Shown here: positions 51,101 through 60,545 of the stretch, piece after piece
Layout of the letters: every line of letters begins with the position of its first letter
Position numbering within the stretch: position 1 is the first letter of the stretch
Source: Candidatus Wallbacteria bacterium
Lineage (GTDB): Bacteria > Muiribacteriota > UBA6191 > JACPRK01
Direction of reading: 5' to 3'
NCBI GenBank assembly: GCA_016213845.1
Contig: JACQZN010000013.1
Location: forward strand, 62,001 to 126,000
DNA: 64,000 nucleotides
Notes under the pieces: generated by a model
Told to the model about the DNA's origin: nothing
Databases searched by the model: none
Seen by the model: only the letters and a program-made list of their open reading frames with translations
Position numbers and translations under genes: made by a program

Positions 51101-53267
51101 GAACACCACCTCCGTCCCCATCTTCCGGGAGCTCCCCGCCACCCTGGACCCGGCCGCCCCGGGTGCCACCAACCCGCGCCGCAACTTCACCTTCACGGGC
51201 GACCTCCGCTCCGTCACCAACCCCACCCTCGCCCGGCTCACCGTGAAGAGCTTCGACCGCGCCGGCAACGCCCGCATCGCCGCCTTCCGCGTCAACCTCC
51301 AGACCTCCGCGCTCCGCCCCCCGGAGCTCTCCTCGCCCCCGATGCGCCACTCCACCGCCAATCCCATCGTCACCTTCGACTGGCTGGCCGTTCCGGGCGC
51401 CGCCGACTACAAGGTGAAGATCGTCGGCCCGAATCTGGACGAGCGTACTTTCGGGACCAACGGCGCCACGAGCTTCTCCATCAACCTGGCGCCCCTGACG
51501 ATGGGCGACGGCAGCTACTTCTGGTCCGTCGCCTCGGTCGACCCGCTCGGCCGGCAAGGCGTCTTCAGCCAGAATCGCATCCTCGTCCTCGACCGCGAGA
51601 AGCCGCGCGTCGTCGCCGTCGACGTCATCGATCCCTCCCCGGAGGCGGTCGGCTCCATCAACGAGGGCGAGGTCCGCTTCACCCTCAAGTTCAGCGAGCC
51701 GATGGACACGCGTTTCCCGCTGGTCCCGAAGATTCGCCCCCAGAACACGCGCGCGCCGCTGGTGGAGGTGGCCCAGACCACCTACGACGGCGACACCTGG
51801 ACCGGCCGCGCCGTCATCCCCGAGGACGGCCCGGGCGGCATCGACTTCAACGGCCTGGCGGAGCTCCAGATCCTGGGAGCCAAGGACGCGAACGGCGCCG
51901 AACGCCCCCCCAGGGACCTGGCCGGCAACACCCCAGAACCAGCCCCGCTGGCGCTCCTGGTCTTCGAGATCGACACCGGCCCATCGTTCCGCGTCGGCCT
52001 CTTCCAGAATCCCGTCGACAGGAAGGACGTCATCCTCCTGGTCAAGGGCTACTCGACCGAGGGTGGCCCGGCGCAGCGGATCGACGAGTCGCTGGCGGTC
52101 GTGGTCCGCAGGACCGGCGCCTCCGATCAGACTCCGCAGATGATCCGGGTCAGCGAGTCGACTTTCCGTGGCCTCTTCCGGATGGACACTTCCTCGGTGC
52201 AGCCAGTGCGTTTGGAGATCACGGGCCGGGATCGGCAGGGCAACTCCAGCACGCGCCTCATCACGCTCTCCGTCACGCTCCTGGAGCCCGGCGGCACGGC
52301 CATCATCGCCAGCGGCGACGGCGTCCTGAGACTGAAAGCCTCCGCTGCGCACGGCGCCGAGCAAGCCTTCATGCTGGTGCCGGAAACGGCCGGCTCGGTC
52401 CTCGACGAGACCGCGGACAATCCCGCGCCCGAAGGCGCCGCGGGGCTGATCTCCATTGGCCGCGTTCAGCAGTTCTACCCGAGCGGCCTGGCCTTCTCCT
52501 CAGCCGCGGAGCTGACCGCCGACCTCGCCCGGCTCGACCCGCCCGTCTCTCCGGAGCTGGCCTCTCGCGCTGGCATCTACGCCCTGCGGGACGGCAAGTG
52601 GCGGCCCGTTCCCTCGCGGCGCGAGGGCGCCAAACTGGTCGCAGCCGTCGCCGACACCGGTCCGTTCGGTCTCTTCGCAGACCAGGCGCCGCCCTCGCTC
52701 TCCATCCTGGAGCCGGCCTCTAACGACACCCTCGAGACCTCCCGTCCGACAGTGCGCGCCGCGCTCTCCGACGCTGGCAGTGGTGTCGATCCCGGAGCCT
52801 GCACCGTCGTCATCGACGGCCTCGCCCACCCGGCCGCGTTCGACGAAGCCGCCGGAGAGCTCGCCTGGACCGCCGAGCGCGCGCTGGCGCCGGGCCAGCA
52901 CTCCCTGCGCGTGGAGGCCTCCGATCGGGCTGGCAACAAGTCGGCCACAGGCGCGACTTTCGCCGTCCCCGCGGCGATCGCCTTCGACGAGCTGGCCGCC
53001 TACCCGAACCCGGCGCGCACGCGCTCCGATATTCGCTACCGCTTGAACCAGGCGGCCGACGCCGTCACCGTGCGCGTCTACGACACCTCGGGGGCGCGCG
53101 TCGCCTCCCTGGACGCTCCCTCCGGGGCCGGCGTGCAAACCGTCACCTGGCCCCTCACGACCACGGACGGCGAGCCGGTCGCCTCCGGTGTCTACCTGGT
53201 CCGCGTCGAGGCCTCCCTGGCCGGACGCAAGGCCACGGGCAAGCTCAAGGTGGCGGTCCTTCGATGA
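48168..53267 (+). CDS. Giant secreted Ig-repeat protein with FlgD/T9SS-like C-terminal domain (1)
   Basis: This is an exported protein of 1699 residues. I use the ATG at 48168, which gives a signal peptide (LRAALALALLLLAAGPAAAQ). It contains some 10-12 bacterial Ig-like domains of about 100 residues, each ending with phrases such as DGVYRLEAVAVDGAGNKSPL or DGTYRIRVVAVDKVRNRSES followed by a FxYDT strand. Near residues 1400-1500 is a beta region (SGLAFSSAAELTADLARLDP, GIYALRDGKWRPVPSRR). The last 90 residues resemble the FlgD-Ig or T9SS type-A C-terminal domain: YPNPARTRSDIRYRLNQAAD, VRVYDTSGARVASLDA, and ASGVYLVRVEA, ending KLKVAVLR. It opens an operon with further genes of the same kind and probably forms surface or extracellular material. 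Confidence 0.9.
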   Translation: MRTPTTLPGIASAGALRAALALALLLLAAGPAAAQPKLTLVGFVPPDQTVTNQGSAVIRFDVANNPANRCDVTIFRNDGASTLVAGVQPGTGPFSVTVPLPRGVDNRAVTFSGIVQDTVTGQLAAGNRQLTIVADDTAPQPPTIQAPPFPATVNTNVLTVTGVVLRADGTRETSGTVIITRIDPPNAGSVIGAGAVRLDGAFTATADLTSFTTGVPANIGFRADDGAGNKSTVITRQVTKAQVANPVINNATMDPPPGTVTNNPAVLIRGSVTGTNGPFTVNFLVDGFLESQVFLLNSGDSFTHTLTLASDGAHSIAIRAQNSNTPPNSGTLVTLGQLTLDRVAPAAPVIIDPNPVGPTPVVTSGTLRVRGFSGERKPSTTSTAAPVVLASGPPNVSFAPASPLPIDNATGQFETQVNVANLEDGQHRLTFAVRDAAGNTGPGSAVDVFFIKDTRAPVIDQARVNGTIAPQTNPEIFVGQGTVDLQLRISEELVNVPKLDVVQAGGSALPAGVSSNTATIFNYVYGAIPGFDGPARIQVSGGRDRAGNVLTAAIDRLFIVDTVAPQVTSVTPKDASTLAVSPAFIRVTFKDPPSSAGTAAGADLIQSRIILEGPLGSGSQTIPGTASAFDPVTLDFVPTQPLKTDGTYRIRVVAVDKVRNRSESFSSTFVFDTTPIVPNDSNVLPNPKDGACVNATTIPGGAATPTITVRLTDPQVDLARSTMVVRDFCRIPPTVPGTLEAVAPDTLRFRFAQPLATDGRQDGVYNIGVTLRDIAGNVSQEFNRSFRYDTLNPSVAGTFPTSNSAVSGPLRAVDALLSDPRFDNCRERCGIDRTGSTTGLQLFLVTPNPNTNRNRNQPLPFKITGTLRFISVGNLDKVLLELVGPDLASNGLRTDGTDDGVYRLEAVAVDGAGNKSPLTSATFFYDNLTPDLSLDNVRDGIFLTGADFTLTGNTADDPGGSGVERVTVSLESIDANNSNTTSVPIFRELPATLDPAAPGATNPRRNFTFTGDLRSVTNPTLARLTVKSFDRAGNARIAAFRVNLQTSALRPPELSSPPMRHSTANPIVTFDWLAVPGAADYKVKIVGPNLDERTFGTNGATSFSINLAPLTMGDGSYFWSVASVDPLGRQGVFSQNRILVLDREKPRVVAVDVIDPSPEAVGSINEGEVRFTLKFSEPMDTRFPLVPKIRPQNTRAPLVEVAQTTYDGDTWTGRAVIPEDGPGGIDFNGLAELQILGAKDANGAERPPRDLAGNTPEPAPLALLVFEIDTGPSFRVGLFQNPVDRKDVILLVKGYSTEGGPAQRIDESLAVVVRRTGASDQTPQMIRVSESTFRGLFRMDTSSVQPVRLEITGRDRQGNSSTRLITLSVTLLEPGGTAIIASGDGVLRLKASAAHGAEQAFMLVPETAGSVLDETADNPAPEGAAGLISIGRVQQFYPSGLAFSSAAELTADLARLDPPVSPELASRAGIYALRDGKWRPVPSRREGAKLVAAVADTGPFGLFADQAPPSLSILEPASNDTLETSRPTVRAALSDAGSGVDPGACTVVIDGLAHPAAFDEAAGELAWTAERALAPGQHSLRVEASDRAGNKSATGATFAVPAAIAFDELAAYPNPARTRSDIRYRLNQAADAVTVRVYDTSGARVASLDAPSGAGVQTVTWPLTTTDGEPVASGVYLVRVEASLAGRKATGKLKVAVLR

Positions 53268-53317
53268 ATCCAATCCAACGAGTTTCCGGAATCCAGACTC
53301 CTGAAAGGATGCGGAAG

Positions 53318-53956
53318 ATGAAGCAACTGATCTTCGCGGCCACCCTCGCCGCGATCACCATGGCGATGCTCGGCTGCGGCGCCGACCCCGGCGGCGAGTT
53401 CGTCAACGGCGACTTCACCAACAACGTCGCGCCCATCGTCGGCGCCTCCGGCAAGATCACGCAGGCCTACGGCCTCTTCAAGCAGGGCAACTTCACGGGC
53501 GCCGCGCAGGTCTTCAACCAGGTGCTCGCCGACAACCCGATCGCCAGCGAGCGCGCCGAGGCCCTGGCCGGGCTCGGCTTCAGCAACGTCCGCCTGAAGG
53601 GCTCGTCCAACGGCATCGCCAACTTCGAAGAGGCGCTCAAGGTCGACAGCAGGAACGCCGACGCCCGCGTCGGCCTGGGCGGCGCCCTCATCAGCCGCGG
53701 CAGCTCTGACGATATCCGAAGGGCCATCGACGCGCTCCAGGGCATCTCCCCGGGCAACCCCGAGTTCCGCTTCGTCGACCAGTACGGCATCGGCATCGCC
53801 GACGCCGAGGTGCACGCGCTGCTCGCCTACGCCCTCTTCGTCAACGGCGACCGCAGCGCCAGCGCCTCGCAGGCCGCCCTGGCCCGCAGCCGCGACAGCG
53901 CCACCGCCAACACCTCCGTCGACCAGATCCTGAAGGTCCTCGGGTTCATCCCCTGA
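53318..53956 (+). CDS. TPR lipoprotein within the giant-protein operon
   Basis: This is a lipoprotein of about 212 residues. The ATG at 53318 has AAAGGA 8 nt upstream and directly starts the signal (MKQLIFAATLAAITMAMLGC). A longer frame from 53264 overlaps the preceding stop by 4 nt and is the alternative. After the lipidated Cys, two or three TPR-like repeats follow (AYGLFKQGNFTGAAQVFNQV, GIANFEEALKVDSRNADARV, EVHALLAYALFVNGDRSASA). It lies between two giant Ig-repeat genes on the same strand with short spacers. An accessory role in their export or assembly at the outer membrane is suggested by position. Confidence 0.85.
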   Translation: MKQLIFAATLAAITMAMLGCGADPGGEFVNGDFTNNVAPIVGASGKITQAYGLFKQGNFTGAAQVFNQVLADNPIASERAEALAGLGFSNVRLKGSSNGIANFEEALKVDSRNADARVGLGGALISRGSSDDIRRAIDALQGISPGNPEFRFVDQYGIGIADAEVHALLAYALFVNGDRSASASQAALARSRDSATANTSVDQILKVLGFIP

Positions 53957-53978
53957 GCGGCCCGGAAGCCGAGGACGG

Positions 53979-56900
53979 ATGAGGCAACGGGATGCTACGA
54001 GGCGAGGCGCCAACGACGGCCGGGCAGCCGTCCGGGCCCTCTTCGTCGCCGCGGCTGCGGCGGCGATTCTCGCCATCCCGGTCCACGCGGTCGTCACCGC
54101 GTTCACCTACATCGCCCCCGGCCCCAACGGCGGCAACCAACAGCTCCCCGCCAACCGTCTCACCATCCCCTCGTTCCAGGTCCAGATCGACACGTCCAAC
54201 AACGTCGTCGAGCCGTTCCCCATCGCCCGCTTCTTCGATCAGGCTGGCACGCTGCGCGCCTCACCCGCCATCCCGCGCAACACCCCCTCGCCGTCCGGCG
54301 ACATTCCCGTCTTCGAAGGCCGCACGCAGCTCATCAGCTTCGCTGAGAGCCCGCTGACGCCCTTCCCGCCCGGCTTCCCGGGCCCCACGGTCGTCAACAA
54401 CCGCGCCACCTTCTTCGATTCGGACACAGGCCCTCCGAATCACCCGCAGATCACCGGCCTGAGCGTGACCAACGGCCGCGTCACCACCGGCGGCAATCGC
54501 GCGCGCATCGTCTACAACGCTGCCAACAAGCAGACCGGGCCCCTCAAGCTCTCCATCGCCGGCCGCGTGCAGAACATCCCACGCGCCGGCTTCACCGTCG
54601 CCAACGAGGTGCTCGCCACCGTCACGGTCGACATGGTCCCCGTACAGTTCTCCAACTCCATCGTCCCGGAGCGGACCCCGAAGACGACCGAGACCGGTCC
54701 GGCGCTGGTCCCTTTCAGCTTCCCCATCCCCACGCCCCGGCTGCAGGCCGGCGAGTTCACCATCGATTACGAGTTCACGCAGGTCCCCGACGGCGTCTAC
54801 GAGCTCCGCTTCCGCGCCACCGACGTCTTCAACCAGCAATCGCCCAACGACCCGCCCAATCAGACCATCCTCACGATCGACAAGGACACGCGCGCCCCCA
54901 ACGTCGTCTTCAGCACGCCCTCCCAGCGACCCGCCTTCGTCATCGACGGCCCCAACCCCAAGCCGCCGTTCCAGGGCGACAAGTTCACCGTCACCGGCTT
55001 CGCCTCCGACGAGCGCGCCCAGTCGACCACCATCACCCTCGAGATCACCAATCGCTCCAACCCTGCCACGGTCTTCTCGACCCGCGTCACTTCCGTCGCG
55101 ACGATCGGCTCGCAGCCCTTCACCGTCAATCTCGACTTCTCCCCGGGCGGCCCCATCCTGTCCGTGCTGCCGCCCGCGTTGCCCGCCCCGCCGACAGCGT
55201 CGCAGGAGCTCTACCGCATCCAGGCCCGCTCCACCGACCAGGCCGGCAATCGCGGCGCCGCCACCGACTCGGTCTACATCATTCGCGACTTCGCCCCCAC
55301 CGTCACTCCCGTCATCCAGCGGCCGCCCACCGGCTTCGCCACCGACGCGCGTTCCGTGGTCGTCAGCGGCTTCGTCACCAACGTCATCGGATTCACCAAC
55401 CTGGAGGAGCACGGCTCCGTCGACTTCGAGGTAACGCTGCAGTCGGCCATCACCCCGACCATCATCACCACCCTGGTCGTCCCGGGCCTGCCGGACAGCA
55501 ACAAGCACTCGAGTGCCCTCGACAACGGCACCACCAGCGTCCCCTCGGGCCCCACCTACACGACCTTCCCGATCGACGTCCTGGGCCGCATCCCCAACAG
55601 CTTCAGCTTCTTCGTGCCGGCCAACGTCACCGGTTTCCCGGACGGCCGCATCTTCATCACCGTCCGAACCATCGACCAGGTTGGCAACATCAGTGCCCGA
55701 GCCTTTCAGAGCTACATCAAGGGCCCCGTCGGCCCCAAGATCACGCTCGACTTCGCCGCGAGCGGCCCTGACGACAACTACGACCCGATCTCCGGCTTCC
55801 CGCCCAACAGCTTCGGCGCCAACGACAACATCTTCCTGATGTCCCTCAAGAGCCCCGAGATTGCCGACAATGGAACCGGCGTGCCTGTGCCCGTGCCGCC
55901 CTTCACCGACCCTGGCACGCAGAGCCTGCTGCGCGTCAGCGGCCGCGCCACCGACATCAACACCCCCGTCGCGCGCGTCGAGGCCCAGGGAGCCGGGGTG
56001 CCGACCGTCAGCGTCTCGAGCTTCGCCGTTTCGACGGCCGTCACCTTCGTCTTCGACCCGGCGAACTCCTCCGGCATCGACGTCAGCAGGGTCGAAGAGG
56101 GCGTCCCGACCCTCGTCACCTTCACCGGCTTCAACGCCAGCGGCCAGAGCGGCGTCACCTCGAGCATCCTGGTCATCCGCGACATCGTGCCGGCACGCCG
56201 TCCCCTGATCGACTTCCCGGCCGAGCAGCCGTTCTTCACGGGTCAGCGCACGATGCGCCTCGAGGGCCGAGCCGAGCCCGGCTCCCTCGTCGCGGTCATG
56301 ACGCCCCCCACCACGGGCATCTTCGTCTTGCCGATCCCGCGAACGCTCCCCAACCGCATCCCTCGCAAGGACTCCCAGTTCAACTCGCTGCCCCCCAGCG
56401 CGCAAACCACCGTGGCCGATCCGGACGGCAAGTGGGCCTTCAAGAGCCTCAACATCAGCACCGTCGCCACCGGTGTGACTCAACCCACGACCATCTTCAT
56501 CCAGACCGTCGACACCTTCGACAACACCGATCCCGTCGACTCCGTCGAGCCCTTCGAGATTTTCCGACAGGACGTCCCAGGCGACATCGTCGACATCACC
56601 CTCGACCCCTTCCCCGGCGGCAGAAACGTCAGCATCTTCCCCATCCCACCCTCGACCCCTGTCTTCGTCGGCCTCGAGGTGCTCACGTTCCGGGTCAAGT
56701 ACAACACCCTGCTGGTCGCCGCCCCGCGCATGACCGTCAAGCAGTTCAACTCCCAGCCTCGTCCCACCACGCTGCTCAGCTCCGTTCCCTCCTCCGAGAA
56801 CCCGACCCAGGTGCTCCTTTTCCGCTACGAAGTCCTGACGACTCCCGACCAGTTCGACGGCCGCGCCGATCTCGACTTCCGCTCGGGCCTCGACATCTTC

Positions 56901-59900
56901 GGCCGGGTCCCGAATCCGACCCCGGTCGCCCAGGCGTTCATCGTCGATTCCGTTTCGCCCCGCCTCTCCGTCTCGGGCCCGCAAGCCTTCTTCCCGTCCA
57001 CGGGCACCCAGCTCACCGTCGTCACCACGCTGGCCGCCGACCTGGCCGATCCCGTGGCCGCCAACGGCAGCGGCACCGCCAGCGGCGTCAACACCACCCG
57101 AAGCCGCGTACGACTCTTCGGACCGTTGGAGCGCATCCCGACTCTGGAGGTCGCCGTCACTCCCATCACCGCGACCTCCCCGTTCGACGTCGCGGCCCGC
57201 CCCGTGACGCCGCTGGCCACCGACGGCACTTACGAGCTGCGCGTCGAGGCCGAGGACCGCGTCGGGAACAGCACGATCTTCACCAGCACGTTCATCCTCG
57301 ATCGCCTGTCCATCCCGACGCCGCTCATCAGCTTCGACCCCGCAGACCGCTCCGCCGTCAGCACGCTCCCCAGGTTCGGTCCCGACGCCGCCGTCTTCAC
57401 CACCATCGACAACATCCAGGTCTCGATGCCGCCGCCCTCGGTGGCGGGCACTCCCGTCAGCACGGCGCGCTTCCTCAACCCCAATCGCGGCGCCATCGGC
57501 CAGTCTCCCGTCACCACCCGCGTGCGCACTCTCGCCATCCCGGTCCGCCCCCCCCTGGCCGTCGACGGCTCCGCGGACGGCGTCTACTTCATCGAGACCG
57601 ACGCCGTGGACCAGGCCGGAAACAAGAGCCCCACCGTCACGGGCACCTTCACTTACGACACGGTGGTGCCCATCTTCCTCGACTTCGTCCCGGCAGAGCT
57701 CTCAGCCGTCAAGTTCCCGCTGCGCGAGACCCGAGTGCGCGTGGCTGATGGCATCCCGCTGGTCCCCAATCCCTTCCCGCTCGCGCAGTCCGGTCTCGAT
57801 CTCGACCGGACCCGTTTCGACCTCGAGCTGGTGCGGCCCACGTTCCCAAACACCACCAACCCGGGCACCGGCATCGATACGCGCCGGCGCTTCCGCACAG
57901 AGCCCGGCTCCCTCATCGGCACGCTCCCCGTGGAAGTCGTGTCGGCCGAGCTCCTCGACAACGCGGGCGCCTCCCGCAGCCTCGCGGACGATGGTACCGA
58001 GGACGGCGTCTACGCCGTCAAGGTCACGATCTTCGACCGGGCGGGCAACTCGGCCTTCGCCAAGCGGACGTTCACCTACGACACCCAGCGGCCGGTCCTC
58101 GACATCGACGACTTCCCCGAGGGGTCCTTCCTGGCCGATTCCAGCTTCGCCATCAGCGGCACCGTCTACGATCGAGGCCCGGCCGGCTTCGACCGTGGAG
58201 CCGCTGCCGGGACCTTTGTCGCGCGCACGGTGCAGATCCGCCTCGAGGGTGTCGACGCGCAGGGGCGCGTCACGACCGCGCCCCCCTTCTTCGACTTCCG
58301 CGATGCAGACAGCGTCCTCGAGACGACCGGCATCACGCCGACCATCCCCGTCACGACCGTGGCGCGCTGGTCCTTCGCCACGGCCATCCCGCGCATCAAC
58401 AGCCCGGCCCGACTGCTCCTGCGAGCTACCGACCGCGCCGGCAATCGCACGGCAATCACGCGCAACATCTCCGTGCGCACTGCACCGCTGGGTCCGCCCG
58501 AACTGGCCGCGCCGCCCGCCAACCGCATCACGCGCGTCCTCACGACGGACTTCCGATGGAAGGCGGTGAACCAGGCGCGCGTCTACGAGCTCGAACTGAG
58601 CCGCGTCAGCCCCCCGACGCCGCGCACCGTTCCCAACTTCCTGGTCGACCATCCAGCCGTCACGCTCGGCCCCGTCGACCTGGTCGGATTCCTCGCCGCA
58701 GCAGGCGCCACGCTCTCGACGACGCAGGACAACGTGTTCGAGTGGCGCATGCGCTCCATCGACGTGACGCGCGTCAACACGGGGCCGTTCTCGGCCCCCT
58801 CGCGGTTCACGGTCGACCTGGTCCGTCCGGTCGTTTCGGACGTGCTGGTGAACAACGTATCCACGGGCGGCAACCCGACCGTCGGAGCCGGACAGCTGCC
58901 CATCACGGTGCAGATCGCGGAGACTGCCGGACTGGACCTCCGCCAGCCGCTAGCCGTGAACGTCCAGCTGGCCGATCGCTCGATCCCGCTGCAGTCGGTC
59001 CGGTTCTCGAGCTTCACGACCACTGCGACCGGCGCCACCTGGCAGGGCACCCTGGAGCTGCCGATCCCGGGAATCGCCGCGGACAACAACGGCGCTGCGA
59101 TGCTCACGGTGAGGGGCGGTGCCGACCTGGCCGGCAACGCGATGCCGACCGTGACCGCGCCATTCCGCGTCAACCTGGGGCCCGCCTTCGACTCACGAGT
59201 CTTCCCGAACCCGGTGGAGCCGCGGGAGCTGGTGCTGATCGTCCGGTCCTTCCCGAACGGCCGGGTCACGACGGGCCTTACGGCGCCGGTGGAGCCGAGC
59301 AACACGAGCCAGATTCTCTCCGTGCTCGAAAGCCTCGCCGACCCGGCGGCCGAATCGCTCTCCACGACGCCCACCGTGCTGGTCGGGCAGCAGGGCACCC
59401 TGCGCCTGACGCGTCTGGCCGTGACGCCGGTGCTGGGCGCGGCAGTTCCCAACAGCGCGTTCGCCGCAACGGTGCGCATCGAGCCAGGCCTCATCGGCGT
59501 GCTCGACTTCCAGGTGACCGGTACCGATCTCGCCGGAGTCACCGCCACCCGGACATTCAGCTTGAACGTCGCCAGCGTGCTGGCGCGCGCCCGCGTGACG
59601 TTGCAAGCGCTGAGGAAGGGCGCGGAGCTGGAGGTGCCGGCGGAGTCGGCTCCGGAGCGCACGGCCCTCTACTGGCTGCCTTCGGAAAACGCGCTCGGCG
59701 GAGTCGCCGGCTCTTTCAAGTCCGATACGGCCCGGGCAGGCTCTGGACTTCGCATCGTACGGGACCTGGGCGCGTTTCTCCCCGAACGGCCCGGTCTGGC
59801 TGGACCCGCCGTGCTCCGCGTCGGCGGCGCTCTCGAGCAGGCCAAGTCCGGAGCTGCGAATCGCCGCGGGCTCTATCGTCTCGAGTCCGGCCGGTGGCGA

Positions 59901-60545
59901 TTCGTAGCGGCTGCCACGGCCGACGGTGCTGTCGAAGCCTCCGTCGAGCGGCTCGGAAGCTTTGCCCTCATGGAGGACTGGCAGGCTCCGGCCGCCGGAA
60001 AGCCCAGGCTCGAGCCGCTCGGTCTGGAGGGCCCGACCTTCAGAGCTTCCGTCGCCGACGCCGGAAGCGGTGTCGAAGCGAGCTCCGTGACCTTCGAGAT
60101 CGAAGGCCGACGCCACGCGGGCCGGTTCGAGGCCGCGCGGGACGAGGCGGTGCTGGCGGTCCCGATGGAGGTCGAAGCCGGCGAACACCGCGTGAGGCTG
60201 CTCGCTACCGACCGAGCCGGCAATGAGGCGGCGGGACCGGAGGCCATGCTCCATGTCGCGGGCTACCAAGGCCTGGGCGAGGTGCTGGCCGTCCCCAATC
60301 CTGCGCGCCGCTCGCCCGCGATGATCCGCTATCGATTGCTCGGCGCCGCCGACTCCGTGCGAGTCCGTCTCTTCGACGCCGCGGGCGACGTTCTGGCCAC
60401 TGTCGACGGCCCGACCGCCGCGGGGCTGCAGCAGGTCGACTTCGACATCGACGCCTTCGAGAACGGCGTCTACCTCTTCCGGGTCGAGGCCGCAGGCGCC
60501 GGCCACCGCGACCGCAAATCCGGCAAGCTGGTGGTGCTGCGATGA
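53979..60545 (+). CDS. Giant secreted Ig-repeat protein with FlgD/T9SS-like C-terminal domain (2)
   Basis: This is an exported protein of 2188 residues with signal peptide VRALFVAAAAAAILAIPVHA. The start ATG at 53979 has GAGG a few nt upstream. It is built of 15 or more Ig-like beta domains, with repeats such as DGVYELRFRATDVFNQQSPN, DGTYELRVEAEDRVGNSTIF and DGVYFIETDAVDQAGNKSPT. The end has the same layout as the first giant protein: a region with GLYRLESGRWRFVAAATAD and GSFALMED. A domain with VADAGSGVEASSVTFEIEG follows, then the C-terminal domain VPNPARRSPAMIRYRLLGAA, VRLFDAAGDVLATVDG, ENGVYLFRVEAAG, ending GKLVVLR. It is therefore a paralogue of gene 1. Its stop overlaps the start of the next member. 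Confidence 0.9.
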   Translation: MRQRDATRRGANDGRAAVRALFVAAAAAAILAIPVHAVVTAFTYIAPGPNGGNQQLPANRLTIPSFQVQIDTSNNVVEPFPIARFFDQAGTLRASPAIPRNTPSPSGDIPVFEGRTQLISFAESPLTPFPPGFPGPTVVNNRATFFDSDTGPPNHPQITGLSVTNGRVTTGGNRARIVYNAANKQTGPLKLSIAGRVQNIPRAGFTVANEVLATVTVDMVPVQFSNSIVPERTPKTTETGPALVPFSFPIPTPRLQAGEFTIDYEFTQVPDGVYELRFRATDVFNQQSPNDPPNQTILTIDKDTRAPNVVFSTPSQRPAFVIDGPNPKPPFQGDKFTVTGFASDERAQSTTITLEITNRSNPATVFSTRVTSVATIGSQPFTVNLDFSPGGPILSVLPPALPAPPTASQELYRIQARSTDQAGNRGAATDSVYIIRDFAPTVTPVIQRPPTGFATDARSVVVSGFVTNVIGFTNLEEHGSVDFEVTLQSAITPTIITTLVVPGLPDSNKHSSALDNGTTSVPSGPTYTTFPIDVLGRIPNSFSFFVPANVTGFPDGRIFITVRTIDQVGNISARAFQSYIKGPVGPKITLDFAASGPDDNYDPISGFPPNSFGANDNIFLMSLKSPEIADNGTGVPVPVPPFTDPGTQSLLRVSGRATDINTPVARVEAQGAGVPTVSVSSFAVSTAVTFVFDPANSSGIDVSRVEEGVPTLVTFTGFNASGQSGVTSSILVIRDIVPARRPLIDFPAEQPFFTGQRTMRLEGRAEPGSLVAVMTPPTTGIFVLPIPRTLPNRIPRKDSQFNSLPPSAQTTVADPDGKWAFKSLNISTVATGVTQPTTIFIQTVDTFDNTDPVDSVEPFEIFRQDVPGDIVDITLDPFPGGRNVSIFPIPPSTPVFVGLEVLTFRVKYNTLLVAAPRMTVKQFNSQPRPTTLLSSVPSSENPTQVLLFRYEVLTTPDQFDGRADLDFRSGLDIFGRVPNPTPVAQAFIVDSVSPRLSVSGPQAFFPSTGTQLTVVTTLAADLADPVAANGSGTASGVNTTRSRVRLFGPLERIPTLEVAVTPITATSPFDVAARPVTPLATDGTYELRVEAEDRVGNSTIFTSTFILDRLSIPTPLISFDPADRSAVSTLPRFGPDAAVFTTIDNIQVSMPPPSVAGTPVSTARFLNPNRGAIGQSPVTTRVRTLAIPVRPPLAVDGSADGVYFIETDAVDQAGNKSPTVTGTFTYDTVVPIFLDFVPAELSAVKFPLRETRVRVADGIPLVPNPFPLAQSGLDLDRTRFDLELVRPTFPNTTNPGTGIDTRRRFRTEPGSLIGTLPVEVVSAELLDNAGASRSLADDGTEDGVYAVKVTIFDRAGNSAFAKRTFTYDTQRPVLDIDDFPEGSFLADSSFAISGTVYDRGPAGFDRGAAAGTFVARTVQIRLEGVDAQGRVTTAPPFFDFRDADSVLETTGITPTIPVTTVARWSFATAIPRINSPARLLLRATDRAGNRTAITRNISVRTAPLGPPELAAPPANRITRVLTTDFRWKAVNQARVYELELSRVSPPTPRTVPNFLVDHPAVTLGPVDLVGFLAAAGATLSTTQDNVFEWRMRSIDVTRVNTGPFSAPSRFTVDLVRPVVSDVLVNNVSTGGNPTVGAGQLPITVQIAETAGLDLRQPLAVNVQLADRSIPLQSVRFSSFTTTATGATWQGTLELPIPGIAADNNGAAMLTVRGGADLAGNAMPTVTAPFRVNLGPAFDSRVFPNPVEPRELVLIVRSFPNGRVTTGLTAPVEPSNTSQILSVLESLADPAAESLSTTPTVLVGQQGTLRLTRLAVTPVLGAAVPNSAFAATVRIEPGLIGVLDFQVTGTDLAGVTATRTFSLNVASVLARARVTLQALRKGAELEVPAESAPERTALYWLPSENALGGVAGSFKSDTARAGSGLRIVRDLGAFLPERPGLAGPAVLRVGGALEQAKSGAANRRGLYRLESGRWRFVAAATADGAVEASVERLGSFALMEDWQAPAAGKPRLEPLGLEGPTFRASVADAGSGVEASSVTFEIEGRRHAGRFEAARDEAVLAVPMEVEAGEHRVRLLATDRAGNEAAGPEAMLHVAGYQGLGEVLAVPNPARRSPAMIRYRLLGAADSVRVRLFDAAGDVLATVDGPTAAGLQQVDFDIDAFENGVYLFRVEAAGAGHRDRKSGKLVVLR

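Noticed and set aside
48246..52364. A 1372-codon minus-strand open frame, and similar ones at 14975-17872 and 54261-56984
   Set aside because: They mirror the giant Ig-repeat or lipoprotein genes. Their translations are rich in Asp, Gly, Arg and Val with no signal peptide or domain, as expected from the complement of GC-rich Ig repeats.
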